From assembly GCA_015680685.1 (NCBI GenBank), contig MNCI01004198.1, positions 13,670-77,669 of the forward strand: DNA of 64,000 nucleotides, read 5' to 3'. The notes beneath the pieces are model-generated. The model did not search any database. It was not told where the DNA came from and saw only the letters and a program-made list of their open reading frames with translations. The number at the start of each line of letters is the position of its first letter. Position 1 is the first letter of the stretch. Made by a program: the position numbers and the translations under genes. Below, one piece after another: positions 35,166-47,600 of this stretch. The DNA is from Gnetum montanum. Lineage: Eukaryota; Streptophyta; Gnetopsida; Gnetales; Gnetaceae.

Positions 35166-37867
35166 TTGCATACTAAAATGTTGGAAAACTCTGTAATGAA
35201 TTAATGTCCAAATGCAAAGGCATTTTAAAACATTTTTCCATTTTCGCATGAGAAAATCTGCAACATCACGAAGAATCCAATGTGTTTCTTCCAACTAGTC
35301 TTTGCTGCTGCATTATAAGCTGAGCAACTCTGATTCATAGAAAAAATGTTGTGATATGATAGATCTGATAAGATCGTCCCCGTAAATATAAATAAAAATT
35401 CAATTTCTTTGTTTTTGTACATAACTTTTAAGAGGCTACTTATTCCCCAACTCCCAGTTTCATACAGATATGATGGCTTTTCCTTAGATTGTGATTTTTG
35501 AGATAAACCAACTTTATTCATATCTAACCATGTCTAAATTTTTATGGATCCAAGTTAAATAGTTGCAGGCCCCACAGTTTGTGGTTTCTATGAGATAGGA
35601 TAATCATTTCTATTTGCGATGCACTTTTACCAGTGGAGTGGCATTTGTCAAATGCATGATTCCATTGCATAGTAGAAACTCTTCGGTTCAAACTGGAGAT
35701 ATTCTTCCTTCAGGTCATGAAATGGTGTTCTTTGCTGATTCTAACTTGCAAAGTCTGTGGTACAAGTCAAGAGTTTGCAAGAAATGCCATGCTCTTCAAT
35801 CTTCATTGTTTACATTTTCAAATGAGATTCTGAGAGGATATACCTTCCTTAGAGAGTTTGAGTCATTTCAAAAGGTCTCATATCCAGCTCTTTGTCAAAA
35901 ATACACTAACAGCAGGGTATCAAAGATTGAATAATTAAGCAAGTGCAACAGCATTCCGTAACCATTATTGAACTTGGGAATTGTGTCTGCAGCTTTGTTA
36001 ATATTACAACATAACCGGTTAGCTGCAAGTCAGGTACTAAAAGAGACAAAAGCTACGGTATTGAAAATTTGGTAGCGATTAGAGACATCTGTGATCTCTT
36101 GTTACTATGTTGTTTTTGTTCTTGTGTGAACGGCATATAGCATTTACTATTGAAGAATGGCGTGCATATCCCTACAAACCTTTTTTCTTGATAAATGTTA
36201 GCGTTACGGGCTACATAAGCTGCAAGTACTTACCACATTCACTGCACAATCCACTCCTTTAACCTAAAACTCATTTCTTCAAATTGTTCAGGAGTTAAAA
36301 TTAAGATCACATTAAACTTGAAACATACTGGAACAAAATTTTGAGATCGCCAAATAGTTTGGTGAACTTAAACATATAGTTTAAGCACATGTTTATAGTT
36401 CCGAAAACTCTAAAACATGCAAGAGAGCTCGTTTTCAATCTTCACTGTTAGAAATAGCAAAGTATGGCCCTTTCTATGTTTGCACGTCTCTATTGTAACG
36501 ACTGGAGAATGTCTTACGAATTGATTTTTCTGTAAAACAGGCAGTTTTGTTCTAAAACTTTGATAAGTAGGAAAGACACTTTGATAAATCTATTACTAAA
36601 CATATATTTTTCAAAGAAGTAAAAAATATTAATTTAATATAATACTATGTGCAGTCCAATGCGATTATTAGAGGGCAAATGTACTGTCTGATACTAATGA
36701 TGGAAACAACTGAAGCTTTCTTCATGCAATAGTCAAATGCCTTTTAATATTGATATCCATACTTGGTGCCTTTGGGATTCTCCTATTTCCGTTCTATTTA
36801 AAATGTTCAGAGGATTTGCTTATCAAGAAGCTCTGAAAAAGTAACACCTATCATTATCAATATTGGATGAAAAATAGGCAATTTTGCTTCATTCAAGGCT
36901 AAATTTAAATAAAAAAAAAGAATTGCAATGTATAGTAGCCTTTAAATTCTATAACCTGGAATCAATTCAAAACAAACCTGACGAATGTTGATGGTGATAC
37001 CCTAGCACCAATTTGTAATGCCATTCCATAAGTAAAGCCATCCTCTGTTAAGACTATATTGAAAATCCAGAGAATCATGCTTTGTTTCAGCTATGTGAAG
37101 AGGCGAAAAAAAAACTGTACATACTGTGCTAGGTGATAAAATTTGAACCAGTGAAGTACGGCATTGGGAAGTTTCAACATAAGGAAGGGACAAAAGGGTA
37201 ATTCTTGGAAGGGAAACAAGTCCAAATCATCTATTAGTTTTCGTATCATCAATGATGTATGTTCTGGTTCCAGAAAAGCAGGGAAAAAGGGGATATTTTG
37301 CTAATGAGAACAACTGCCAGCCTATTTGAATTGGAATTAAATGGGCATTTAGAAATTTTATAATTGCAGGTTGATTAATTGATGATGCTTAACTTGAAGG
37401 CCTTTAAAATACACTTGATATAATCAATCTTGGAAGAATTCAGGCAACAGTGGGAAGTTATTACCACGAAGCTTAAAACTAATTTAATCACTTCAATGAT
37501 GTCATACATGAAACAAGGCAAAGAACAAAATGAAACTATTGCAAAACATGACTTCCATGCGTTAATGTGTTCGATATTCAGTCAAAAAGAAATTGATTCT
37601 AAAATCATGACAGATATCTCGAATACTATATATTTCTATTAGAACTTAGAGGCTTTACTTTGTTTCATTATATGGCAAACTAAAAATAAAATGTTGGACA
37701 TCCAAATAAACGCATGAACTTCTCCACTTTCATAATTATACATCCGGCAAAAGTCATTTTATCAGAGTTTTCTCTTTTACAATCATTTTAGAAGGTACAA
37801 ATTCGTAACCACAAGTGAAAAGACTGATTTAAGAAACCTCCATGATGGTATCTAGTTAAGAAACCAT
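35166..37867. other. Intergenic, no gene supported
   Basis: Frames of 98 (35225-35521), 106 (35614-35934) and 70 codons (37430-37642) occur, but none shows a family motif, codon structure or splice pattern I can defend. The left (3') LTR of the copia element at 37868 should lie in the right part, but no copy of the sequence beyond 47601 is visible. Confidence 0.4.
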
Positions 37868-40800
37868 TTTGGATTTCCAACCTGCTTGTTTTGTAACATA
37901 CTGATCTGAATTGATACTAAGTAACTAAAGATCCATATGATAATCTAACTCTGACAAAATGATAATTTAACTACAGGTGTTTGGCATGAGCATAAAAGAA
38001 TGGATTGGAAGTCATGTAAAAAGCGCTAATATTATCATAATAAAGAGTAGTAGGTTGAGAGAGATGGAGCCCAATGTCTCGAAAGATAAAAGATCTCTAG
38101 GTTAATTCAGCTGTGGTGGATGCCATAGCCCAATATTCTGCTTCAGCACTTTGCTTTTTGGCACTCCATGAAATGCAATTTGAACCCAAGAAAGTACAAA
38201 ACCCAATTGTTGATCTTCTGGTTGATGGGCATCCAACCCAATCTGTATTAAAAAAAAGCATATGAATTCAAACCGCTATGAGAAAAGATTCGCAGTCCAA
38301 AATGCATAGTGCCTTCTACATACCTTAATATCCATTGTACAGCTTGAAAATTAGCTGTTGTAGGAGACTGCATGAACTGGCTCACATAATTAACAGAAAA
38401 GGTTAAATCTAGATGAGTCATTGTAAGATACTGTAGTGCTCCTACAAGACTCTCATACTGCTTAGAATCATGATATAGCTTATCAGAAAGAGACCTGAAT
38501 GCTTTTTGTGTCATTGGTGTAGACACAGGTTTGCAATAGTCCATTTGAGCTCATTTGAGAAAATCTCGTGCATATTTGTTTTGACTGAGAAAAAGGCCAC
38601 CTTTAAATGTTTGAACTTCAATGCCTAAAAAATAATGAATTGGACCTAAATCTCTCATAATAAATTCTTTGTTTGGCTGAGTGATTAATGATTTTAAAAG
38701 TGAAAGGTTATCACCCATAATGAGGATGTCATCAACATAAAGAAGTAAGATAACCAACCCTGAAGAACCATGACAAATAAATAATGAAGAAACAGCTATG
38801 CTTCCAGAAACCCAAAACTTAAAAGAAAACAACTGAATCTATCAAACCACACACGAGCAGCTTGCTGAAAAACATATAAAGCACACTTTAACTTGCAAAC
38901 ATGATTAGGTCTTTGCTTGTCAACAAAACCTAGAGGTTGTTCCATGAAAACTAGTTTACTCAAATATCCATGCAAACAGGCATTTTTAACATCAAGTTGT
39001 TTAATGTGTCATCCTTTTGTTACTACAACAATAAGAACTATACGAATACTTGCAAGTTTAATAACAGGGCTAAAGACCTATGAAAAATTTACTCCTTGTT
39101 GGCAATATCCTTTAGCTACAAGATGAGCTCTCAAATGATCCAATTGTCCTGTTGCTATTAACATTATTTTATAAACCAAACGACATCCTATTACATTCAT
39201 ACTTGGTGTATGTTCAACAAGATCCCAAGTATCATTACTCCTGAAGGCATCAAATTCTTCTTTCATTACAGTTGCCCATCCTAGATGTTTTAAAGCAGAT
39301 TGTACAGTTTTAGTTTCAGTAGGAATATCACAATACTTGTCAGCATTTACTGCATACCTGGGATTGGGTTTTAAAATGCCAGCTTTACTTCTAGTAATCA
39401 TTGAATGAAGGGTACTGGAAATTTCTTGATTTTTTTGGGATGACTTTGCTTCTTTATTGTCAGTAGATGGTGGTTGTGCTTCATTGCTTTCAACTAAGAA
39501 TTATTATGTTTCATTATTTTTAGATCCCTCTAATCCATGTTGTTGACCTTTTTCAAATTGTACTCCATCATTTTCTGTAAACATACGAGTTTGTTGGGCT
39601 TATTCAGATAATTGAGGAGATAAGAATTCAGCATGTGCCTCTAATTATTTGTTCGGCTCCTAATACACAAAATCAAACAACTTTGCAGGATTAGGAAAGG
39701 GGAATTTATTTTTATGAAAGTCTACATGCGAAATATACAACCAACCAGTTGGTGCATACAAACAATGATAATCTTTATGTTTTTCAGTATAACCCAAGAA
39801 AACACAAGGACGAGAGCAAAGATCAAATTTATTTGTAGCATAAAATTGAAGATAAGGAAAACACTGAATACCAAAAACCTTCAAGTTAGAATCATCTAGA
39901 TCTTTGTTTAATAACAAAACATATGGACATTTCATATTGAGCAATTCAAATGGTAATCTGTTAATTAAAAGACTAAAGTTGAGAATGCCTCCACCCAACA
40001 TTTCTTAGGCATTGATGAATTAAACATCATGGCCAATTCAAGTTCAACAATATGTTGATGCTTCAGCTCTACAATCCCATTTTGTTTTGGGTTGCCGAAA
40101 CATGACATTTGATGTTGGATACCATATTCTAAGAGACAATCTAAAAATTCTTTATCATTAAACTCTCCACCACCATCTTGAGTGAAAAAGTTTAATCTTT
40201 TTGTCTAATTGCTTCTCAATGAATTTATAAAAAGTGTTAAAGCATTAAAAAAATCAAATTTCCTTTTTAATGCATAAAACCAAGAATATTGAGAATAATC
40301 ATCAATAAAAATTACATAATAACAAAGCCCTAGATAGATCAAACTAGCGCAAGCCCCCATAAGTCATAATGGATGTCAAGACACTTATTTGTTGGTTGGG
40401 AGGTTGTGAGTTCAATTCTTGTTGCAGCTTCTAAATGTGGCAACATTGGAATAGCCTTTTAGTGACTCACATCTACCCTACTGTGGGGGTTGGGGTTGTA
40501 CTACCAGCCCCAAGTTATCTTCTTAAAATAAAGTCAATGGCTCATCAAAATAATCATTGGAATCAGCAAATGACATTTTAGGAATCTTGCTCATTTTACA
40601 ACTGCTACAAACATGATCATTGTTATTTTGACCATATAGTTGAATAAGATGTTTATTATTTAAAAAATGTAAAACTCTAGCTTGTGGATGTCAAAGTTGT
40701 TGATGCCATATCTCCGTTGAAGTCTTTTGAAGAGTAGAGAAGAAAGCCTCCTTCTTAGTTTCATCCATGGCATTAAGTCTTCCTTTTTGGTTATCTAAAG

Positions 40801-41178
40801 TGATCACTTTGTGGGTCTTCTAATCCTTTATCAAGAAACTAGAAGAACATAGATAATTTGAAGTCAACTAAAAAATTGAAATCAAATTGTTTTTTATTTC
40901 TAGAACAAGTAAAACTTCATGTAGTGTGATATTTTTAGTACTAGTAGCATCTCCTATGTGTGAAATATTTAACTTCTACCCATTACCAATCATAACAATA
41001 TTTGATCCAATATATGAAATTAATTTATGAAGTTTACATTCATCACTAGTCATGTGGTGTGTTGCTCTAATTTGGATCTTGCATATCTAAAATGATGGTC
41101 GTTGAAGCTAGTGCTTATGGAATGTTCTTAGCTTGAAAGAAATCATTAAATCTGTTCCAACAATGTAAAGAATCATAT
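37868..41178 (-). pseudogene. Ty1/copia gag-pol polyprotein, decayed
   Basis: Minus strand, read from high to low coordinates. A gag zinc-knuckle end (H-C-W-N-R-F-N near 41150). A protease-region tail (S-D-E-C-K-L-H-K-L near 41040, then a degraded L-S-I-F-x-L-T). GAG-pre-integrase (W-H-Q-Q-L, V-L-H-F-L-N-N near 40690, C-S-S-C-K-M-S-K near 40600). Integrase core (D-G-G-G-E-F near 40175, Q-N-G-I-V-E near 40070, then F-L-G-Y near 39800). Reverse transcriptase (D-T-W-D-L-V near 39220; Y-V-D-D-I-L-I near 38735, intact catalytic pair). RNase H ([18 protein letters not shown] near 38150, ending about 37868). Multiple stops and frameshifts. This was a full-length element whose gag is cut by the insertion at 41181. 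Confidence 0.9.
40372..40528 (+). repeat. SINE-like insertion in copia integrase
   Basis: The integrase frame stops after P-L-T-L at 40529 and resumes with H-Y-D-L-W-G at 40371, so about 157 bp are inserted. The insert contains GTGAGTTCAATTCTTGTTG, a B-box-like stretch, and has an A/T-rich right end (CTTCTTAAAATAA). It is not the same family as S1-S7. SINE status is inferred; no clear target duplication was found. Confidence 0.45.
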
Positions 41179-41180
41179 CT

Positions 41181-41766
41181 TGTGAGAGAGGTATCAAGGT
41201 AGAGGTTCTCCTGGTTCCTCATGGTACAGGGGCCATGGAACACTCTGAGGTGTCCGTAAGTGGCACTCAAGTGTTAGAAAACCCATCCTAGCTTGGCAGT
41301 ACCAAGAAAATAGTAAGACTCCATCCTATTGTTTTCCCTCTTAGTCCTCTTCATATTTTCCCTCACATTGGAGAACTACATGGCCATGATTCTACAATGG
41401 TCATAGATATGTAGGCAACCTGGATTGGATAGTCCAAGGGCAATGTCATGTTGAATCCCATGCTAGATCATGAGAGGTCTACAGATGAGGCATCCCCTAT
41501 AGATATATTGTTGTTCCCTTCTATCGATGATGTCTATGGGGTTGCTTGTGTACTTGTTTGCTAGTCATTATTTGGAGTTTAAAGGTTCTCCTAGAGGCAT
41601 TTTCTCCTATTTTTACAAAGCTATTGCATGGCATGCTCCCTTCTAAGTATTTGCAATGGTTGTGATGCTCCCTTGGAGGCATTGTCCCCAAGTCTTATGG
41701 CCCACGTCCATTGGATCTAAAGGAATTCCTTGAGGTGCCAAACAATGTCATGGCAACATTGTTACA
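41181..41766 (+). repeat. Element 6 5' LTR
   Basis: 586 bp, TGTGAGAGAGGTATCAAGGT to ATTGTTACA. It contains TAGAGGTTCTCCTGGTTCC and AAGTGTTAGAAAACCCATCC, both repeated at 46917 onward. Confidence 0.8.
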
Positions 41767-44700
41767 AATGGTATCAAAGCCCTCCTTAAACGTGTTGTAA
41801 CAAGTGTGATATTCTCTTGAGATGCTATAGCTTCAAGGCTTCTCACCTATGGTCCTTCCAGTTACAGATCGGGGTGATATAGGATCATATGTTTGTGTAT
41901 CTACCAAGGAGTTGCCCTTTTGGTAAGGCCCTTGTAAGATTTTCATTATAGAGCCATTGCTATGGTGATAGATACCCTTGTATTTTGGTCTCACTTGAGG
42001 GTATATGTGGTTGCATTGTTATGTTGTCCTCCATCAGACTTTCTTATGGTTGGTTTAGCTGCAGTTTTACTTCGATGTAGTTGATAGTGGTTCTATTGGC
42101 AACTCATAAATTGTTGCTAAAGGAGCTTTCATCTTTGGTCTCCAATGGCTCATTTGGGATGAATTGGACCTGGTCTCCACCCATATGACATGTTTCAAGA
42201 TGGCAATGATTGGATTGTATAGGATGTAGTATCTTTGCACCCCGACTTACCTTAGATATAGTGAGTGTGGGAATTACAAACTAGGCCAATTTTGCCCAAT
42301 TACCTTGGGATGAAGGGCCTTTGAACATGTGCTCTTGGTGAGCCTTGTTTTCGGTGGATCAAGACCATCACCATTAGGCTTATGTATGCTCATGTGTATG
42401 ATTGTATGTTCGTCTAGTTTTGTAAGCAAGTCTTTCTTATGGTCTCATTACGAGTTTCATGTACACATCCCTCTCACTTTGTCTATCTTTTGTTATCACA
42501 AGGCTTTGTGCTCTGTGCTTGGCTAAGGATTGTTGCTGGGATTTATTGAGGATGCTTCTTGAGGCCTTGTGAGCGTCTCCAAGACTAGCTTTATTGTGGT
42601 CCTTGTTTTAACATCCTCTTATGCTTCAGGCCTAGTTACCCTTGTTGCAAATATTTTGGGTGTTGCAGTCCCTCATTCAACTTAGCTATGCTTGCCCTAG
42701 GCTTGTGGCCTCACTTCTTCAATTGTTGACATTTCTTAAGGCATTTTGATTTGGAGAACTCTTGGAGCAAGTCATCCTAATTTTGATTTATTGAGATCTC
42801 ATCTCTTTTGTTAAGTGCCTCCTTCAATGGATGCATCCTCTCTAATGTTACTCTTGGCAATGTGTATTGAATCTTTTGTTGTTGAGACCTATTGTTGGCT
42901 AGAACTCAATCTCCCTCTATATGTTTCTAAATGAGGTGGTATTTTGGTGCCTATGCCCTCTTGTAGAATTGTTAAGACCTTGGTCCTAGTGAAATTTGTA
43001 TCAATAGCTAGGTACAATTATTGTATGTGGACCTCTAGAATTTTGAGAGTGTTCCAGTTCATCCTCTTTGGTGTGCCTCATGCTGATTTCTTTTGTGTGA
43101 GTATTAATTAACTCATGAAGTCTTTCATGATTGATCTCTATGTGTGTAGCTGAGGTCTTGCTCTCTATGGAATTTTGAGTTTGCTATGCCTCTATTGTTG
43201 TGATCATGCTTGATGGTTGTGTATGATGGTTGGTGTGTTGTACTCGTTCCCTAGTAACTCTTTTGTTTCTAAGGTATTGTCTCAACCTTGCAGGTGGCAT
43301 TTGTATAGAGATGTAGATAGTGGGAGACCTCAGTTGATTCTATGAATACTATGTGTTTGGGATAGATGAGTGCTCTTAAGACCTCAATGAATTAGTTACA
43401 CGGTCTTAGAATCCTGACATTGGATTGTGGATTTATCAATGCCACTACTATGATGGAATAGCTAGTACACCATGATTTGTTTGCCTCTTAGTGCTACGTG
43501 AGCAGTAACAAAGGACTATTGTCCATTCTAGATCCCTTCAAATATTGGTTTAGTAGAAGGCATGGAACAATATCCTTGGCCATGCTAGATACTAATGGCC
43601 CAGGAGTGGCCAATGCCTTGAGGTTTCACTATGGTAGGTGATGGATTCTTAGATGGTGTTCTATGTTGGTTGATCGATGTGTTTGTGTCCTAGTTTGTTA
43701 GTTTTTGATGATAGTCTTGCAGTGGGTGCAGTACTTCAGTTATCCATGAACAAGTAGAGACAAGTTTTCAAATTAGAATGATGTAGCTATGGTATTGCTC
43801 TTAGTGACCTATAACCTTCAACGTTGGATGGGCTCGGGTAGTTTGTCCTCTAACCTACTAGGAATGGGTAGTGTTCCCAAATGTCATGTGTTATGCTTAT
43901 CAAATGTATCCATACATCCATGTATGCAATATAGTAATGTTGTAATGTATTCAATATCAACAGTTCATGCACCCATGAGTGCTAGTTGTTGTTATCCTAT
44001 GTGGACTAATTGTTCCCTTATTGTAGGCTTGTGCCACACCATATGACAAGGCCAATTAAAATGTATTGTGTTTCACTATACTTCTCCTATTAACACTTTT
44101 TTCTATCTTATAATCAATCTTTGTTCCTCAATGTGAGACCTCCCAAAGCTCTATGACAAATTCTATCCTATGAATGGTGTTGCAATATGGAGGCCATGGC
44201 ATATCCTTATTCGTGGTGCTCTCAAATTGATGCTTTGTATTCCCCAGTGATCTTGTCAAGCCATGATGATATGCCCTATGGTGGTTGTTTTGGAGGCATG
44301 ATAAGTTGTTGGACTCTTCCTTTAGGGTCCCTTGATTGGCAAGAATCTTATTCATGGGTGATTGATGATGGAGTGTAGCCAATTCCTAAACAATTTGTTC
44401 AATGAACTTGATCATGATAGCAAGCGATTCTCAATGGCCATAGTATTGCAATAGTATTGCAATGATAGACTAAACATTTGATTTGTAGTTGTTGTTGTCA
44501 TGACCGCCTGTGATGTAGTAGTGAGTTCTAGGTATTAGTACCTAGGCTCCTCCTCCCATGGCCAGTTATGACCTTTTCAGGCAATTTTGCAAGCTATGGA
44601 ATGGTGGTCCATCCTTGTGCAAATGGTGTTACAGTTACTCGAATCATAGACTTTTCTTGGAGGCCCTATCTAGTAGTCCTCCACATGCATGATAAACTCT

Positions 44701-46890
44701 TAAGTCTGGGCTCTCATGACGTAGGGCTCTTGGCTCATTTCTGGATTATGGTGTATGGCGCTATCTCTTTGGCATAACACTGGTTGTTTTAGAGTTCCAA
44801 TCTCTCTATGTAGGACTATAATGATAGTGCACCCTATTCCAAATTAATTCTCTAGCCTAAAGGTATGGCCTATTTTCTATTTTAAGAGCAATTTCTTTAG
44901 TGGTTGGCAAAACAGTATGGGATGAATTGAGACAGTTGTTCTTCTATATGGGTTCCTGAATGTAGATGATGTTTGGGACCTATTCCAAATAGTGGTTCCA
45001 AGTGCTAGAACTTTTGGAACTAGTTCCAAAGATAGGGTATGGTTACCACACTTGAATTCTTGGAATCTCCTTTGCAAGGCCTTATGGTTTATGCAAGCTT
45101 GATGTCCTAGCATTTCTTTTTAAGCAAGGTGTGATCTTGTGTACTTCCTTTCAATTTTGTGGTTCCAAAGGGACTCCTTCTTCTAGGTCCTCTAGTAGAC
45201 CTCCCCTATTATAAACCCTTCGAGAATGGATTGTTGATTGTATTGAATTAGTATTTGTTGTAGTGATGCCCATTCATTATAATTTTAAATTGTATCAAGG
45301 ACCTAGTCCTCCTATGGGTAAACCATTGTTGATGACTCTCAAAATTATTGGTCTATGTACTATGATAATATAGGTAGTGGTGCGGCCTTGTCCACCACAA
45401 ATGGTACATTTGTAAGGGATTGGGTATCATGAAAGAATAATCTAGACCTCTTATGGTGAAACGTAAGTCTCCCCTATTGTAGTTTAAGGATGGGCTCTTT
45501 GGTCTTTTGAGATGATTCTTGTTGTTGGATCGAATGTGGGTGAGAGNCATTTGTGTTTTCGTCTAAAAGGGATGATCCTCATCATGAGTTTACTTTTGCA
45601 AGTAGGTATGACAAACCATCTACATTGTATCTAGTGTACATGCCAAAGAATGCCACCAAGCCAATACAACCGTATTGTTTAACCATCGCTTGTTGGGGAA
45701 AAATATGGATTCATAGCTCTCACCCACATTCGATCCAACAACAAGAATCATCTCAAAAGACCAAAGAGCCCATCCTTAAACTACAATAGGGGAGACTTAC
45801 GTTTCACCATAAGAGGTCTAGATTATTCTTTCATGATACCCAATCCCTTACAAATGTACCATTTGTGGTGGACAAGGCCGCACCACTACCTATATTATCA
45901 TAGTACATAGACCAATAATTTTGAGAGTCATCAACAATGGTTTACCCATAGGAGGACTAGGTCCTTGATACAATTTAAAATTATAATGAATGGNTAACCA
46001 TCATCAAACATTGAGCAGCAAGGGAGAAGGCCCAAAATTTGTTTGGAAAACTTCTCCAAGATGCTATCATAGCTTTCCAACACTCTTCAAGTATGTCCAA
46101 CTTTGAGATTGCTTGCTTGAATGCTTGAACAAGTGGAGGATGGGTTGGGAAACCAGCCTTAAGATAGTCCTCCAATCACATGTTTCAATACAACTNCCTG
46201 AAGGGGGATCATTCTCAACTCTTCCTCCCAGCTTGGACTGATGTTAAAGGATAAATAGAACAATGTTTGTTGGTGTACTCATGGTGATCCAGTGCTTAGT
46301 TAGCTAGATTGGTAAGACCCTATGGGTCTTGAAGCAAAAAGTAGAACCTGGGGTTCTAACAAACTTGAGTTGCTTGTTGAGACATGGCTCTTTTGAAGCA
46401 TATTCTCTTTCTAAGAGGTGGTTTCGCAAGTCCATCATCAGGGTTGAAAATGAATGCTAGTAAGCCTTCAAATCAATAAAAAAAATCTCTAAGAATCAAT
46501 GGGCACTAAGAAGCCATTCATTATGAATTTGGCTAGACTTGTGAGAGTACATCTTCTTGCATAGGTATGAATCTATGCAAGAAGACAAGTCTCTAGACCA
46601 GATTAAGGGATGGATCTAAGGAACGCCTTAGAGATGTTAGCTCTTTGGGTTGGACTTATCCCTCTTTTCATATAGTAGGGATGGTTTACAGGTTCCTCCA
46701 AGTGCCCTTTGCATTTCATGTAAGGCCTTGGATGGAAGGACATATTAGGTATTGGAGTTGATACCTTCCTTCAAGCCTAGTGTCAATTGAGTTGATTGAC
46801 TTCCTAGAATTAATGGAGTTCCAAACCTATACTTGAAGTGTACTCTCGAAGTTTATATTAGGCTCTACTTTGAGGACATCATTTCTTTTG
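41767..46890 (+). other. Non-coding interior of element 6
   Basis: Starts with the primer site. Scattered frames up to about 85 codons (43789-44046, 44568-44777, 45981-46175) show no retrotransposon motif. The C/T-rich plus strand and many CTTGAGG/CCTTGG motifs suggest ancient degenerate sequence. Confidence 0.5.
45270..45993. repeat. Perfect 277-bp inverted repeat bounded by Ns
   Basis: 45270-45546 is, as far as I can read, an exact reverse complement of 45717-45993. The left arm ends at the N at 45547 and the right arm at the N at 45994. Arms with no visible differences inside a heavily diverged element, ending exactly at undetermined bases, suggest an assembly or gap-filling artefact rather than biology. 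Confidence 0.85.
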
Positions 46891-46903
46891 TGTGGAAGAG
46901 GAC

Positions 46904-47492
46904 TATAAGAAAGGCCTCAAGGTAGAGGTTCCCCTAGTTCCTCCTCATGGTATGGGGGCCATGGAACACTCTAAGGTGTCCGTGAGTGGTACTTAAGTGT
47001 TAGAAAACCCATCCCAGCTTGACGATACCAAGCAAATAGTAGGACTACATCCTATTGTTCCCCTTCTTAGTCCTCATTATATTTACGCTCATGTTTGAGA
47101 ACTACATAGCCTTGATTCTACAGTGGTCACAAATATGTAGACAACCTAGATTGGATACTCCAAGTACAGTGCCTTGCCAAACCTTGTACTAGATCATGAG
47201 GGGCTTCGAAATAAGGCACCTTTTGTAAATACATCATCATTCTCCCTTACCAATGATGTCTACATAGTTGCTTGTGTACTTGTTTGCTAGTACTCGTTTG
47301 GAGTTTAGAGGTTCTCCTAGAGGTGTTTTCTCCTATTGTTACAAAGCTATTGCATGGCATGCTCCCTTCTAAGTATTTGCAGTGGTTGTGATGCTCCCTT
47401 GGAGGCATAGTCCCCAAGTCTTCCGCCCTAGGTCTATTGAATCTAAGGGAATTCCTTGGGATGTGGGCCAACATTAGGGCACCGTTGTTAAA
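46904..47492 (+). repeat. Element 6 3' LTR
   Basis: 589 bp. Its start TATAAGAAAGGCCTCAAGG is a G-to-A-decayed form of the 5' LTR start; it ends CCGTTGTTAAA. Shares all landmarks with 41181-41766. Confidence 0.8.
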
Positions 47493-47588
47493 AATCCCTC
47501 ATTTTTTTGGTGCAAATTTAGTATATCACTATCTCATTATTTCTTCGATTTTGCAACTTTGAATCACATTTATCTTGATCTTGAGGCT

Positions 47589-47600
47589 ACTCTGATACCA
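47589..47600 (-). promoter_or_regulatory. Copia primer binding site
   Basis: Minus strand TGGTATCAGAGT, the initiator-Met site, placed as expected for the copia element whose pol lies at 37868-41178. Its 5' LTR should start on the right near 47601-47612. Confidence 0.65.

Larger units (their letters stand above)
41181..47492 (+). mobile_element. Element 6: non-coding LTR element (LARD-like) inside copia gag
   Basis: Plus-strand element with LTRs at 41181-41766 and 46904-47492 that align throughout. Primer site TGGTATCAAAGC at 41769-41780 (initiator-Met type) and purine-rich tract TGTGGAAGAGGAC at 46891-46903. The 5.1-kb interior has no recognisable gag or pol on either strand. It interrupts the copia gag at the zinc knuckle. 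Flanking 5-mers (TATCT, AATCC) agree at only three positions, so the target duplication is decayed or was altered; most of the copia gag N-terminus is missing to the right. Three single N characters lie inside (45547, 45994, 46196). Confidence 0.75.

Noticed and set aside
35614-35934. 106-codon plus-strand ORF as a gene
   Set aside because: No domain motif, no promoter or splice context, and composition like surrounding DNA. Could be a decayed exon, but I cannot support it.
43789-44046. Coding capacity of the interior of element 6
   Set aside because: None of the frames shows gag, protease, RT, RNase H or integrase motifs on either strand.
45270-45993. Inverted repeat as a foldback transposon or MITE
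   Set aside because: Arm ends coincide with N characters and there is no target duplication; an assembly artefact is more likely.
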